A stretch of DNA of 33,025 nucleotides from Lysobacterales bacterium (GCA_015655355.1 JAATFG010000098.1:1-33025), one strand, 5' to 3'. Shown: positions 16,020 through 23,724, counted from the first letter of the stretch. Notes: generated from the sequence alone by a model not told the origin. A program made the numbers and translations.

Positions 16020-16469
16020 ATGACGCTTCGCCCGTTCGCCGCCCTCGCCCTGCTCTCCCTCGGCGCCTGCGCCAGCGCCGGCAAACCGTGGGTGGAACTG
16101 GACGGACACCGCTACACGGTGGAAATCGCCGACACCGAGGAAGAACGTGCGCGCGGCCTGATGTTCCGCGACCATCTCGACGCCGACAAGGGCATGCTCT
16201 TCATCCACGAAGTCGAGCAGCCGCAGGCGTACTGGATGAAGAACACGCGCATCCCGCTGGACATCCTGTATTTCGACAACGCGCGCAAGCTGGTCAAGCA
16301 ACAGCGCGACGTGCCGCCGTGCTCGCTCGGCGACGGCTGCCCGCCGTACCCGAGCGACGTGCCGGCGCGCTACGTGCTCGAACTCAACGCCGGCCAGGCC
16401 GACCAGTTCCAGTTCAAGGACGGCGACGTGCTGGACGTGACCAAGTCGGTGCCGCTGCCGGCGAACTGA
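16020..16469 (+). CDS. DUF192 (UPF0127) family lipoprotein
   Basis: 149-aa protein with a signal peptide ending in a lipobox (ALLSLGAC, Cys17), so it should be lipidated and envelope-anchored. The rest is a DUF192 domain: the opening strand VEIADTEEERARGLMFRDHL, then GMLFIHEVEQPQAYWMKNTRIPLDILYFD and LELNAGQADQF, all standard for the family. A CxxxxxC pair in PPCSLGDGCPPY may form a disulfide in the periplasm. DUF192 function is not established. It is probably a separate transcription unit, with a -10-like TAAACT upstream. Confidence 0.9.
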   Translation: MTLRPFAALALLSLGACASAGKPWVELDGHRYTVEIADTEEERARGLMFRDHLDADKGMLFIHEVEQPQAYWMKNTRIPLDILYFDNARKLVKQQRDVPPCSLGDGCPPYPSDVPARYVLELNAGQADQFQFKDGDVLDVTKSVPLPAN

Positions 16470-16570
16470 GCCGGCACGTTCAGCGCGATTCCGCGGCGCC
16501 GCGCCGGCTTCGGTTTTCGCGATTCGCCTGCCCTCTTGATTGCGGCGCGCTCCGGCCGCACATTGGGCAC

Positions 16571-17323
16571 ATGGCCGATGTCCTGAAACTGCCCGACTGG
16601 GATGCGCTGGCGAAAACGCCAGACGAAGCGGTGCCGCTGCTCGGCACCGCGCTGCTGATCGCCCACGACGAATACCCCGAACTCGACGCCATGCAGTACG
16701 ACAACATGGTGCAGGCGCACGTCGAGCATCTGCGCGGCGAAGTCGCCGCGATCGACAGCCACCCGCTGCAGATGGCCGCGATCAACCGCCACCTGTTCGA
16801 CGAACTCGGCTACGGCGGCAACCACGACGACTACTACGACCCGCGCAACAGCTACATCAACGAAGTGTTCGAGCGCCGCCTCGGCAACCCGATCTCGCTG
16901 GCGCTGGTGCAGATGGAAGTCGCGCACCGGCTCGGCATTCCGCTCGATGGCGTGAGTTTTCCCGGGCATTTCCTCGTGCGCCTGCCGGTCGACGACGGCA
17001 TTCTCGTCATGGACCCATTCAACGGCGGCCGCCCGCTCGGCGCCGACGAACTGCGCGAGCGCGCCAGGCCGCACATGGGCGGCAACCCGCCGGACGACCA
17101 CGTGCTGCTGCAGATCCTCGAACCGGCCACGCAGCGCGCGATCCTGATGCGCGTGCTGCGCAACCTGCACGGCGTCTACGCCGAACGCAAGGAATGGGAC
17201 CGCGCCGCGCGCAGCGCCGACCGCGTGCTCAAGCTCGCGCCGGACCTGCCCGACGCGCTGCGCGACCGCGGCCTCGCCTATGCGCAGATGGATTACGCGC
17301 ACGGCGCGCGCGAGGATTTGTAG
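16571..17323 (+). CDS. SirB1/transglutaminase-like TPR protein, truncated by an in-frame TAG
   Basis: The visible product is 250 aa. The core matches the SirB1 family: NRHLFDELGYGGNHDDYYDPRNSYINEVFERRLGNPISLALVQMEVAHRLGIPLDGVSFPGHFLVRL, the transglutaminase-like region. TPR-like helices follow (RNLHGVYAERKEWDRAARSADRVLKLAPDLPDALRDRGLAYAQMDYAHGAREDL). The TAG at 17321-17323 interrupts that repeat: the same frame continues for 30 sense codons to a TGA at 17414-17416, reading RYLKLAPNANDVDAAREKL, the expected rest of the TPR. The intact gene would be 281 aa. The domain bearing the transglutaminase-like motif is complete, so a truncated protein might fold. The ATG at 16571 gives the expected N-terminus. 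Confidence 0.82.
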   Translation: MADVLKLPDWDALAKTPDEAVPLLGTALLIAHDEYPELDAMQYDNMVQAHVEHLRGEVAAIDSHPLQMAAINRHLFDELGYGGNHDDYYDPRNSYINEVFERRLGNPISLALVQMEVAHRLGIPLDGVSFPGHFLVRLPVDDGILVMDPFNGGRPLGADELRERARPHMGGNPPDDHVLLQILEPATQRAILMRVLRNLHGVYAERKEWDRAARSADRVLKLAPDLPDALRDRGLAYAQMDYAHGAREDL

Positions 17324-17416
17324 CGCTACCTCAAGCTCGCGCCGAACGCCAACGACGTCGACGCGGCGCGCGAAAAACTGATCGAACTCGGCGGCGTGCG
17401 TTCGCGGCTGAATTGA
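17324..17416 (+). pseudogene. Untranslated 3' remnant of the SirB1-like gene
   Basis: Thirty sense codons in the same frame as the preceding gene, after its TAG, reading a TPR continuation (RYLKLAPNAN...REKLIELGGVRSRLN) before TGA. Preserved codon use and no other stop indicate that the nonsense change is recent, or is a sequencing error. The TGA overlaps the -35 box of the downstream MazEF promoter. Confidence 0.75.
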
Positions 17417-17453
17417 CCGGGCCCCGACGGCGGCGTATAAACCACGTTTATAC
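17413..17453 (+). promoter_or_regulatory. MazEF promoter with palindromic operator
   Basis: TTGACC (17413-17418), a 17-nt spacer and TATAAA (17436-17441) make a near-consensus sigma70 promoter. A perfect inverted repeat GTATAAAC-CAC-GTTTATAC (17435-17453) covers the -10 and extends to the start site, ideal for autorepression by the AbrB-type antitoxin. GGAG (17460-17463) is the ribosome-binding site. Confidence 0.75.
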
Positions 17454-17470
17454 ATTGCCGGAGCGCCGCC

Positions 17471-17722
17471 ATGGCCGAAACCCTGCTCGACATCAAGCAC
17501 TGGGGCAACAGCCTCGGCGTGCGCCTGCCCGCACCGATCGCGCGCGCGGCCAAGTTGCGCGCCAACCAGCGGGTCAGCATCAGCGTGCACGACGGCAACG
17601 TCGTCATCGCGCCCGTTGCCGAAACCACGCTCACGCTGGAACAACGCCTGGCCCGCTTCGATCCCGACAAACATGGCGGCGAAGCGATGGATGCGGCAAG
17701 GCTGGGCGCCGAGCAATGGTGA
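17471..17722 (+). CDS. mazE: MazE-type antitoxin (AbrB/SpoVT fold)
   Basis: 83-aa antitoxin. The N-terminal swapped-hairpin DNA-binding domain is clear (LLDIKHWGNSLGVRLPAPIARAAKLRANQRVSISVHDGNVVIAP). The acidic, flexible C-terminus (TLEQRLARFDPDKHGGEAMDAARLGAEQW) is the part that would bind and block the toxin. ATG 17471 has GGAG 7 nt upstream. The gene overlaps mazF by 7 nt. Autoregulation through the palindrome at 17435-17453 is expected from MazE biology and from the site's position over the -10. Confidence 0.9.
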   Translation: MAETLLDIKHWGNSLGVRLPAPIARAAKLRANQRVSISVHDGNVVIAPVAETTLTLEQRLARFDPDKHGGEAMDAARLGAEQW

Positions 17723-18102
17723 AGGCGGTCGCCGCCAAGCCGGCGTGGGTGCCGGACCGGCAGGACGTGATCTGGATCGATTGCAATCCGCAAGCTGGCC
17801 GCGAAATGCGCGACCTGCATCCGTTCCTGGTGCTGTCGCCGCAAGCCTTCAACCAGCGCACTTCCTTGGTGCTCGGCTTGCCGATGACCACCGCCACGTA
17901 CAACGCCGGCAACCCGTTCGCCGTCGCCGCGGGCGTTGCCAACGGACGAAAGTCCGGCGCCACCAGTTACGTGCTGTGCCACCAGCCCAAGTCGTTCGAC
18001 TGGAAAGTGCGCAAGGCCAGGCCGCATCCGATCAAGCGCCTGGGCGACGCGCAATTCACCGAAGTACTGCTGGTATTGAACCAGATCATGCAACTGGCCT
18101 GA
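17716..18102 (+). CDS. mazF: MazF-type endoribonuclease toxin (PemK/ChpB fold)
   Basis: 128-aa MazF/PemK-like mRNA interferase. Family segments: PDRQDVIWIDCNPQAGREMRDLHPFLVLSPQAFN, the beta-barrel core with the conserved arginine loop, then GLPMTT and SYVLCHQPKSFDWKVRKARPHPIKRL, and the terminal helix LLVLNQIMQLA. The length is normal and the sequence is undisturbed, so the toxin is probably functional. It starts at ATG 17716 inside the end of mazE; GTG 17719 is an alternative. It ends 6 nt from the convergent waaA stop. Cleavage specificity cannot be read from sequence. Confidence 0.9.
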   Translation: MVKAVAAKPAWVPDRQDVIWIDCNPQAGREMRDLHPFLVLSPQAFNQRTSLVLGLPMTTATYNAGNPFAVAAGVANGRKSGATSYVLCHQPKSFDWKVRKARPHPIKRLGDAQFTEVLLVLNQIMQLA

Positions 18103-18108
18103 ATCGCC

Positions 18109-19395
18109 CTAGGGCAAATCCGCCGCGATCATCGCCAGCGTTTTCGGCAACGCACCGCGGCCATGTTCGACCAGCGCGCGGCCCGCTTCCGCCATTGCGT
18201 CGCGCTTGCCCGCATCGGCCAGCAACGCGGCCACGTGCGCTTCCACTTCATCCGCGTCCCTGCCGATTTCCAGCGCGCCGGCTTCGACCAGGCGCTTCGA
18301 GATTTCCTTGAAGTTGTGCAACTGCGGCCCGGTGACCATCGCGGTGCCGACCGCCGCCGGTTCCAGCAGGTTGTGCCCGCCGATCGCCTGCAGGCTGCCG
18401 CCGACGAAGGCGACGTCGGCACAGGCGTAGAACAGCATCAGCTCGCCGAACGTGTCGACCACGAACACGTCGTCGTCCGCGTCCGGCCAGATTTGCGCCT
18501 TGCGCGTGGCCACGCGGAAACCGGCATCGCGCGCGGCATCGGCCACTTTCGGGAAACGCTCCGGGTGGCGCGGCGCCCACAGCAGCAGCAGCCCGGGGAA
18601 CTGCCGGCGCAGGCGCGCGTGCATTTCCAGCACCGGCGCTTCCTCCTCGACATGCGTGCTGGCCGCGATCCACACCGGCCGCGCGCCAATGCGCGCATGC
18701 AATTGCGCGGAAAATTCGCCGGCATTCGCCGGGGCGGCGATATCGAACTTGAGGTTGCCGGTATCGAGCACGCGCTCGCGCGCCGCGCCAAGCGCGACGA
18801 AGTGTGCGCCGTCGTCATGCGATTGCGCACCGATGCCGCGCAGCGTGCGCAGCATCCGCCTGATCAGCGCCGACAGCGGCTTGTACCCGCGCAGCGAACG
18901 CGCCGACAGGCGCGCGTTGAGGAGGTACGCCGGCATGCCGAAATCGCGGCAACCGAACAGCAGGTTCGGCCACAATTCGGTTTCCATCACCAGCGCGAGC
19001 CGCGGCCGGAACGCGCGCAGGAACCGCCCGACCGCGCCGGACAGGTCGTAGGGCACGTACACGTGTTGCACGCTGTCGCCCCACAGCGCGCGCACGCGCT
19101 CCGAGCCGGTCGGGGTAATCGTGGTGATCAGCCAGCGCAAGTCGGGGTGTTGCGCGCGCAACGCATTGACCACCGGCGCGGCAGCATTCACTTCACCGAC
19201 CGAGACCGCGTGCACCCACACGTCCACTTCGCGCGGCGGCGCGAAATAGTAGCCGTAGCGCTCGTTCCAGCGCTGCAGGTATTCGCGGGCGCGGAACCCG
19301 CGCCAGATCAGGTGGTAGACGGTGACCGGGATCAACAGATAGAGCACGGCCGAATACAGGCCGCGCAGCAGTCGTTCGGTCGGATCCTTGCGCAT
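18109..19395 (-). CDS. waaA: 3-deoxy-D-manno-octulosonic acid (Kdo) transferase
   Basis: GT30 enzyme that adds Kdo to lipid IVA at the inner membrane. There is an N-terminal membrane anchor (LLRGLYSAVLYLLIPVTVYHLIW), then WVHAVSVGEVNAAAPVV, the donor-side ITTITPTGSERV, VMETELWPNLLF with its conserved glutamates, and the C-terminal FVVDTFGELMLFY/FVGGSLQAIGGHNLLEPAAVGTAMVTGPQLHNFKEI. About 428 aa, as expected. I prefer ATG 19395: TAGAAT (+ ATTCTA, 19403-19408) lies 7 nt upstream, and the first in-frame ATG (19404, MARM) would overlap that -10 box. It is divergent from lpxL, making a lipid A pair. Confidence 0.93.
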   Translation of the reverse strand: MRKDPTERLLRGLYSAVLYLLIPVTVYHLIWRGFRAREYLQRWNERYGYYFAPPREVDVWVHAVSVGEVNAAAPVVNALRAQHPDLRWLITTITPTGSERVRALWGDSVQHVYVPYDLSGAVGRFLRAFRPRLALVMETELWPNLLFGCRDFGMPAYLLNARLSARSLRGYKPLSALIRRMLRTLRGIGAQSHDDGAHFVALGAARERVLDTGNLKFDIAAPANAGEFSAQLHARIGARPVWIAASTHVEEEAPVLEMHARLRRQFPGLLLLWAPRHPERFPKVADAARDAGFRVATRKAQIWPDADDDVFVVDTFGELMLFYACADVAFVGGSLQAIGGHNLLEPAAVGTAMVTGPQLHNFKEISKRLVEAGALEIGRDADEVEAHVAALLADAGKRDAMAEAGRALVEHGRGALPKTLAMIAADLP

Positions 19396-19402
19396 CCGCG
19401 CC

Positions 19403-19477
19403 ATTCTACGGCATGGCCGCGCCGTGCCCGCCCGTCGAAGTCCCGTACAGGTACGTCCGTGCAGTGCCGCTTACAAT
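19403..19477. promoter_or_regulatory. Divergent waaA/lpxL promoter region
   Basis: The short space holds one -10 box per gene: TAGAAT on the minus strand (19408 to 19403), 7 nt from the waaA ATG at 19395, and TACAAT on plus (19472-19477), 6 nt from the lpxL ATG at 19484. Both suggest leaderless or near-leaderless transcripts. Clear -35 boxes are not visible. Confidence 0.45.
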
Positions 19478-19483
19478 GCCACG

Positions 19484-20425
19484 ATGAATGACGTTGCCCC
19501 GAAATCCGCCGAGTACCTCGACGACGGCGCGCCGCCACTGACCCCGTCGCAATGGCCGGCGTGGCTGGCCATCGGCCTGGCCGCACTGGCCGCGCGCATT
19601 CCGTGGCCGCTGCAACGTGCGCTGGGCCGCGCCATCGGCAACCTGCTGACGGTGTCGCCGTGGACCCGCACCAAGGTCGCGCGACGCAACATCGCGCTGT
19701 GCTTTCCCGAGCTCGACGCCGCTGCGCAGCACGCCCTGCTCCGGCGCAACATGCAGGACGTGGGCATCGGCCTGTTCGAGTTCGCCCGCGCGTGGTGGGG
19801 TAGCGTCGCGCCGATGAAGAAGGGCCTGCGCGTCGAAGGCCTCGAACACCTCGAAGCCGCGCGCGCCGGCGGCCGCGGCGTGATCGTGATCTCCGGCCAC
19901 TTCACCACGCTGGAAATCGCCGCGCGGCTGATGTGCGATTACGCGCCGCTGGCCGGCATGTACCGTCCGCACTCCGGCGGCGCGATGGAATGGGCGGTCA
20001 AACGTGGTCGCCTGCGCTACGCCACCGCGATGTTCACCCGCGACGAATTGCGCCCGGCGCTGAAACACCTGAAATCCGGCGGTTTGCTCTGGTTCGCGCC
20101 GGACCAGGACGCGCGCCGCGGCGACAACGTGTTCGTGCCGTTCTTCAACAGGCCGGCGCACAGCCTGACCTCGACCCACCAGATCGCGCGCTTGAGCGGC
20201 GCGGCGGTGATCGCGTTCTCGCACATCCGCCGCGACGACGGCGGCTACACGCTGCAACTCTCGCCGCCGTTCGCGGATTTCCCGTCGAAGGACGCCACCG
20301 CCGATACCGCGAAGGTGATCGCCAGCATCGAAGCGATGGTGCGGCAAGCGCCGTCGCAATACCTGTGGCTGCATCGCCGCTTCAAGCGCCAGCCCGAAGG
20401 CGCGGCCGGCGATCTCTACCGCTGA
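19484..20425 (+). CDS. lpxL: Lipid A biosynthesis lauroyl/myristoyl acyltransferase (LpxL/HtrB family)
   Basis: Late acyltransferase of lipid A synthesis: moves an acyl chain from acyl-ACP to Kdo2-lipid IVA at the inner membrane. 313 aa with one N-terminal hydrophobic segment (WPAWLAIGLAALAARIPWP). The catalytic HX4E motif is H139-E144 in VIVISGHFTTLEIAARLM. Further family blocks are VSPWTRTKVARRNIALCFPEL, GMYRP, LWFAPDQDARRGDNVFVPFF and QYLWLHRRFKRQPEG. ATG 19484 sits 6 nt after a TACAAT -10. It is divergent from waaA, whose product makes its Kdo-containing substrate. The stop abuts that of the convergent small gene (TGATCA). Confidence 0.93.
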   Translation: MNDVAPKSAEYLDDGAPPLTPSQWPAWLAIGLAALAARIPWPLQRALGRAIGNLLTVSPWTRTKVARRNIALCFPELDAAAQHALLRRNMQDVGIGLFEFARAWWGSVAPMKKGLRVEGLEHLEAARAGGRGVIVISGHFTTLEIAARLMCDYAPLAGMYRPHSGGAMEWAVKRGRLRYATAMFTRDELRPALKHLKSGGLLWFAPDQDARRGDNVFVPFFNRPAHSLTSTHQIARLSGAAVIAFSHIRRDDGGYTLQLSPPFADFPSKDATADTAKVIASIEAMVRQAPSQYLWLHRRFKRQPEGAAGDLYR

Positions 20426-20956
20426 TCAATCGCCGTAAAGCGGCGACGCATTCGCATAGCTGGCACTCAGCAGAAGCCTGCCGGCTTCAGCCTCGCCGGG
20501 CCTGGCTTTGCGTGCCGGCGGCACGCTCGGATTGAGCGGATATCTCCTGCCGTCGAACGCCAGCACCGCGTAGCCCGGCGTGAGGCCGCCGCCAGCCACG
20601 AATACGCTCAAATCATGCCAACCATGGCTGACATGCGGCAACAGACGAACATCACCGTGGACAATCGAGATGCTCGACTGTTCTTTCCACCTGCCCTCCT
20701 GTTGCACGAGCACCCACGTCGAGCACCCTCCGCTGCCACACCACTCATCGCTGATGATCTGCACGATGGCTTCTTGCTTGCCATCGCCATTCAAGTCCGC
20801 GAACGAGGCGACGTAGCGGGCGTTCGGATCCCGGGAATCAGCATCAATACCGCGCAGAAACGCCTTGACCGATGCTTCGCGCGACTGATCGATGCCATCG
20901 GCCATGACGCTGGACGAACAAAGCAGCATCAACCCGAACAGGATTTTTCCCATCAT
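20426..20956 (-). CDS. Secreted protein with an EF-hand-like loop, function unknown
   Basis: 176 aa with a clear Sec signal peptide (GKILFGLMLLCSSSVMA, likely cleavage after Ala19). The mature part has a calcium-loop-like sequence, DLNGDGKQE (54-62), and a close cysteine pair C73/C78 (EWCGSGGCSTWVL). Both occur together in small periplasmic proteins of unknown function with FG-GAP/VCBS-like strands. The start is at the first of two ATG codons, 20956 or 20953. It converges on lpxL with adjacent stops. The upstream O-antigen-ligase gene on the same strand ends 56 bp before it, so read-through is possible. Identity beyond this is unresolved. Confidence 0.75.
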   Translation of the reverse strand: MMGKILFGLMLLCSSSVMADGIDQSREASVKAFLRGIDADSRDPNARYVASFADLNGDGKQEAIVQIISDEWCGSGGCSTWVLVQQEGRWKEQSSISIVHGDVRLLPHVSHGWHDLSVFVAGGGLTPGYAVLAFDGRRYPLNPSVPPARKARPGEAEAGRLLLSASYANASPLYGD

Positions 20957-21012
20957 TTCACAGCCCCCGATCTCCGCTTGACCTTGCGAACCTGGTTCGT
21001 CCCGCGCGGCAC

Positions 21013-22320
21013 TCACTCGTCGCGCGACCACAAACTGCCGGCGTAAAGCGCGGCAAGCAGCAGCGCCACGCCGCCCCAGAACGCCGAATAGAACGCCAAG
21101 TGGGTGTTGAACGGGAACACGGTGACCGCCAGCGCCAGCATCGCCGGACGCGCGCGCTCCTTCGCCGCCGCACTGGCGAAGGTCCATGCACGCCATGCCA
21201 GCGCCACGCCGGCCAGCCACAGCAGCAGGCCGAGCACGCCGGTTTCGCTGAGCACTTCCAGCACGATCTGGTGCGCGTGCAGCGCATCGCCATTGCCCCA
21301 CGGCGAAGGCTGGTTCGCTTCCGGATCGCAGGCCTTCCACGCGTAGCGGAAATTGCGCGCGCCGACGCCGTTGATCGGATGCTGCTCGATCATGCACACC
21401 GCGCCGCGCCAGATCCGCGCGCGCCCGGACAGGGCGACGTCGACGTTGCCTTCGCCGCCGGACAGCGCCGCCTCGGTACGCACGATGCGCTCGTGCAGCA
21501 TCGGCGAGGCCAGGTCGAGCGCGCCCAGCAACACCGCCGCCGCCGCGAACACGCCGAGCAGCTTCTTCCAGCCGAGCAGGCGCCAGCCGGAAAACAGCAG
21601 CACCAGCGCATAGGTGACCCACGCCGCGCGCGCGCCGGCGAGCAGCACCGCGATGCCGACCGCCGCCGCCGCGAGCAACCAGCCGCCGATGCCGAACCGG
21701 CGTTGCGCCGCGAACAGCGCGAACGGCGACAGGCTCGCCAGGATTTGCCCGAGCTTCGGGTTGCAGTTGCTGAAGATGCCGTTGATGCGGCCCGGCGCCA
21801 GTTCTTGCGCGGCCGTGCACACCGGCGCCCCGCCAAACAATTGCTTGAGATGATCGACGCCCCAGTACAGCACGCTGAAACCGCTGGCGGCCTGCAACAA
21901 GGCATCGACGGTCCACACCGCGGCGATGATCGCCAGCCCATTGAAGGTGATGCGGCGGCCGCGTTCGCTCGCCACCGCGGAGGCGACCAGCCACAGGTAC
22001 GGCAGGCAGGTCAGGTCGCTGCCGACTTCGCGCCACGCGCGCGCCGGATTGATCGCGTCGAACGCGGAGAACAGGTCCGGCAGCCAGTACGCGGCGAACA
22101 GCACGCTGGTCAGCGCCCATGCCTGTCCGCTGAGCAGGCGCGCACCGCCGCGGAACCGGCGATGCAACAGGAACCAGATCGCGACCAGTGCGCCGAGCAC
22201 GCGCAGGCTCATCGCGATGCCCGGCGCTGGCCACAGGAACACGAAGGCCAGAACCCAGAACGGCGCCTTGCGCCAACCCTGGGTTTGCGTCGCGTCGGCT
22301 TGGGTGGCGGCAGTGTTCAT
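21013..22320 (-). CDS. O-antigen ligase/polymerase family membrane protein (Wzy_C)
   Basis: 435-aa polytopic membrane protein with about ten hydrophobic segments, beginning FWVLAFVFLWPAPGIAMSLRVLGALVAIWFLL. The Wzy_C signature lies in the large periplasmic loop: LSGRARIWRGAVCMIEQHPINGVGARNFRYA, followed by HAHQIVLEVLSETGVLGLLLWL. It could be a WaaL-type O-antigen ligase or a Wzy-type polymerase; sequence alone does not decide. Its ATG overlaps the upstream glycosyltransferase stop by 4 nt, forming a tight surface-glycan operon (zf-CHCC, GT, ligase). Confidence 0.85.
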   Translation of the reverse strand: MNTAATQADATQTQGWRKAPFWVLAFVFLWPAPGIAMSLRVLGALVAIWFLLHRRFRGGARLLSGQAWALTSVLFAAYWLPDLFSAFDAINPARAWREVGSDLTCLPYLWLVASAVASERGRRITFNGLAIIAAVWTVDALLQAASGFSVLYWGVDHLKQLFGGAPVCTAAQELAPGRINGIFSNCNPKLGQILASLSPFALFAAQRRFGIGGWLLAAAAVGIAVLLAGARAAWVTYALVLLFSGWRLLGWKKLLGVFAAAAVLLGALDLASPMLHERIVRTEAALSGGEGNVDVALSGRARIWRGAVCMIEQHPINGVGARNFRYAWKACDPEANQPSPWGNGDALHAHQIVLEVLSETGVLGLLLWLAGVALAWRAWTFASAAAKERARPAMLALAVTVFPFNTHLAFYSAFWGGVALLLAALYAGSLWSRDE

Positions 22321-23450
22321 GGCGAAGGCGTGTGCGCGAGTTGTGCGTAGAGGCGCAGGGTGGCGTCCTGCATCGCCTGCAAAGTGTACGGAATCGCAGG
22401 CGGCAATGCCGGCGGCGCGCGCAGCAGCGAATGGGCGCGGCGTTGCAATTCGTCGAAATCGAACGGCGCCGAAGCCCCCTGCGGTTGCAGTTCCTTCAAC
22501 AATTCGCCGACGCCGCCATGCGCCCAGCCCAGCACCGGACGGCCGATGGCGAGCGCTTCGAGCACGGTGCGGCCGAAGGCCTCCGGCTTGCGCGAGAGTT
22601 GCAGGACCAGGTCGCTGGCCGCGTAGGCCTGCGCGATGCGCGGGGTGGCTTCGCTGAAAACCACGACATTTTCGATGCCGAGCCGTGCGGCTTCGCGTCC
22701 GAGTTCGGCCAGATACGCATCGCGCCCGGGCGCGCGCGCGCCCGGCAGCCACAAGCGTGCATCGAGGCCATCGCCGCGCAATGCGGCAAGCAGGCGCAAC
22801 GCATCGGCGTGGCCCTTCAGGCGCGTGCCGCGGCCGGGCAGCAACAGCAGCGGGCCGTCACCGCCGAGTTGCGGCAATTGCGCGGCGGCTTGCGCGCGTG
22901 CATCGCGCTTGCCGTCGTTGTGCGGGAATTGCGCGGCATTGATGCCGCGCGGAATCACGACGAGCTTTTTCTCGTCGGTTCGCGGATAGTGTTGCAGCAG
23001 GTAATCGCGCACCGTTCGCGACACGCAGATCACGCGCTCGCCGCGCGCCATGATCGCGCTGTAGCGCGACGGCGAATTGAGGCCATGCATCGTGGTGACG
23101 AAGCGTGGTTTTGAAGCGGGCGGCTTGTTGCCTTTCATGCCGTACAAGGCGAGCCACGCCAGCCACGCCGGCAGGCGCGAACGCGCGTGCACGATGTCGG
23201 CATCGCGGAAGATTCTTCGCAGCGCTGGGACATGGCGCAGCGCCAGCGGCGATTTCGCGCCGACATCAAGCTCGACGTGTTCCGCGCCGGTTTCCAGCAA
23301 TTGCGCGACCAGCCGCCCACCGGCGGAAACGACGATGGCGCGATGCCCGGCTTTCACCAGCGCATCGGCGATTTCGAGCGTGGAACGCTCGACACCGCCG
23401 GCATTCAAGGCCGGCAGCAGTTGCACGACGACGAGCTTGCGCTCGCTCAA
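22317..23450 (-). CDS. Glycosyltransferase, GT-B fold (GT4-like)
   Basis: 377-aa GT-B enzyme. The N-terminal domain starts KLVVVQLLPALNAGGVERSTLEIADAL, with a DIVHARSRLPAWLAWLA acceptor segment and VTTMHGLNSPSRYSAIMARGERVICVS. The C-terminal domain has LLLPGRGTRLKG and the retaining-GT EX7E motif in KPEAFGRTVLEALAIGRPVLGWAHGGVGELL. I chose TTG 23450, which overlaps the upstream stop (TTGA); no nearby ATG gives the family N-terminus. It overlaps the ligase gene downstream. The product is probably part of LPS core or O-antigen; the sugar is unknown. Confidence 0.85.
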   Translation of the reverse strand: MSERKLVVVQLLPALNAGGVERSTLEIADALVKAGHRAIVVSAGGRLVAQLLETGAEHVELDVGAKSPLALRHVPALRRIFRDADIVHARSRLPAWLAWLALYGMKGNKPPASKPRFVTTMHGLNSPSRYSAIMARGERVICVSRTVRDYLLQHYPRTDEKKLVVIPRGINAAQFPHNDGKRDARAQAAAQLPQLGGDGPLLLLPGRGTRLKGHADALRLLAALRGDGLDARLWLPGARAPGRDAYLAELGREAARLGIENVVVFSEATPRIAQAYAASDLVLQLSRKPEAFGRTVLEALAIGRPVLGWAHGGVGELLKELQPQGASAPFDFDELQRRAHSLLRAPPALPPAIPYTLQAMQDATLRLYAQLAHTPSP

Positions 23451-23644
23451 TCGACCAGCACGAAGTGCGCGCCGCAATACGGGCAGTCGGCTTCGTGGTT
23501 GGCTTCCTTCTCGATCGGCAGGTACACGCGCGGATGCGAGTTCCACAGCGCCATCTCCGCGGTCGGGCAGCTCAGCGGCAACTCGCTGCGCTTGACGGTG
23601 TACTGCTTCTGGGCATTGGCAGGCGCGGTGGCGGTCTGGCTCAT
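23447..23644 (-). CDS. Zinc-finger (zf-CHCC) domain protein
   Basis: 65-aa protein with one zf-CHCC domain, the domain of the NADH-dehydrogenase subunit NDUFS6 family. Zinc ligands are visible: Cys in ELPLSCPTAEMALWNSHP, the His of NSHPRVYL, and the CPYC pair in EADCPYCGAHFVLVD. Such proteins are widespread next to glycosyltransferase or aminotransferase genes in Proteobacteria. Start ATG 23644. The stop overlaps the TTG start of the glycosyltransferase, so all three genes of this operon are overlapping and coupled. Confidence 0.88.
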   Translation of the reverse strand: MSQTATAPANAQKQYTVKRSELPLSCPTAEMALWNSHPRVYLPIEKEANHEADCPYCGAHFVLVD

Positions 23645-23677
23645 GGCGGCGGGTCTGGGTGAACGGAAGACGCGGTC

Positions 23678-23683
23678 ATTTTA
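23678..23683 (-). promoter_or_regulatory. Candidate -10 box of the zf-CHCC/glycan operon
   Basis: TAAAAT on the minus strand (+ ATTTTA), about 34 nt before the ATG at 23644. The -35 region overlaps the yceI terminator and shows no clear TTGACA match. Confidence 0.35.
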
Positions 23684-23692
23684 GCGCGCTCC

Positions 23693-23724
23693 AAAAGAAA
23701 ACGCCGGCACAAGCCAGCGTTTTC
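23693..23724 (-). terminator. Intrinsic terminator downstream of yceI
   Basis: On the minus strand, GAAAACGCTGGC (23724-23713) pairs with GCCGGCGTTTTC (23708-23697) across a TTGT loop with one mismatch, followed by TTTT (23696-23693). This is a good Rho-independent terminator for yceI. The symmetric A/T flanks may allow bidirectional use. Confidence 0.8.

Noticed and set aside
16470-16570. GC-rich dyads between the DUF192 and SirB1-like genes
   Set aside because: Short imperfect pairings only, no T-run at the right distance; expected in sequence this GC-rich.
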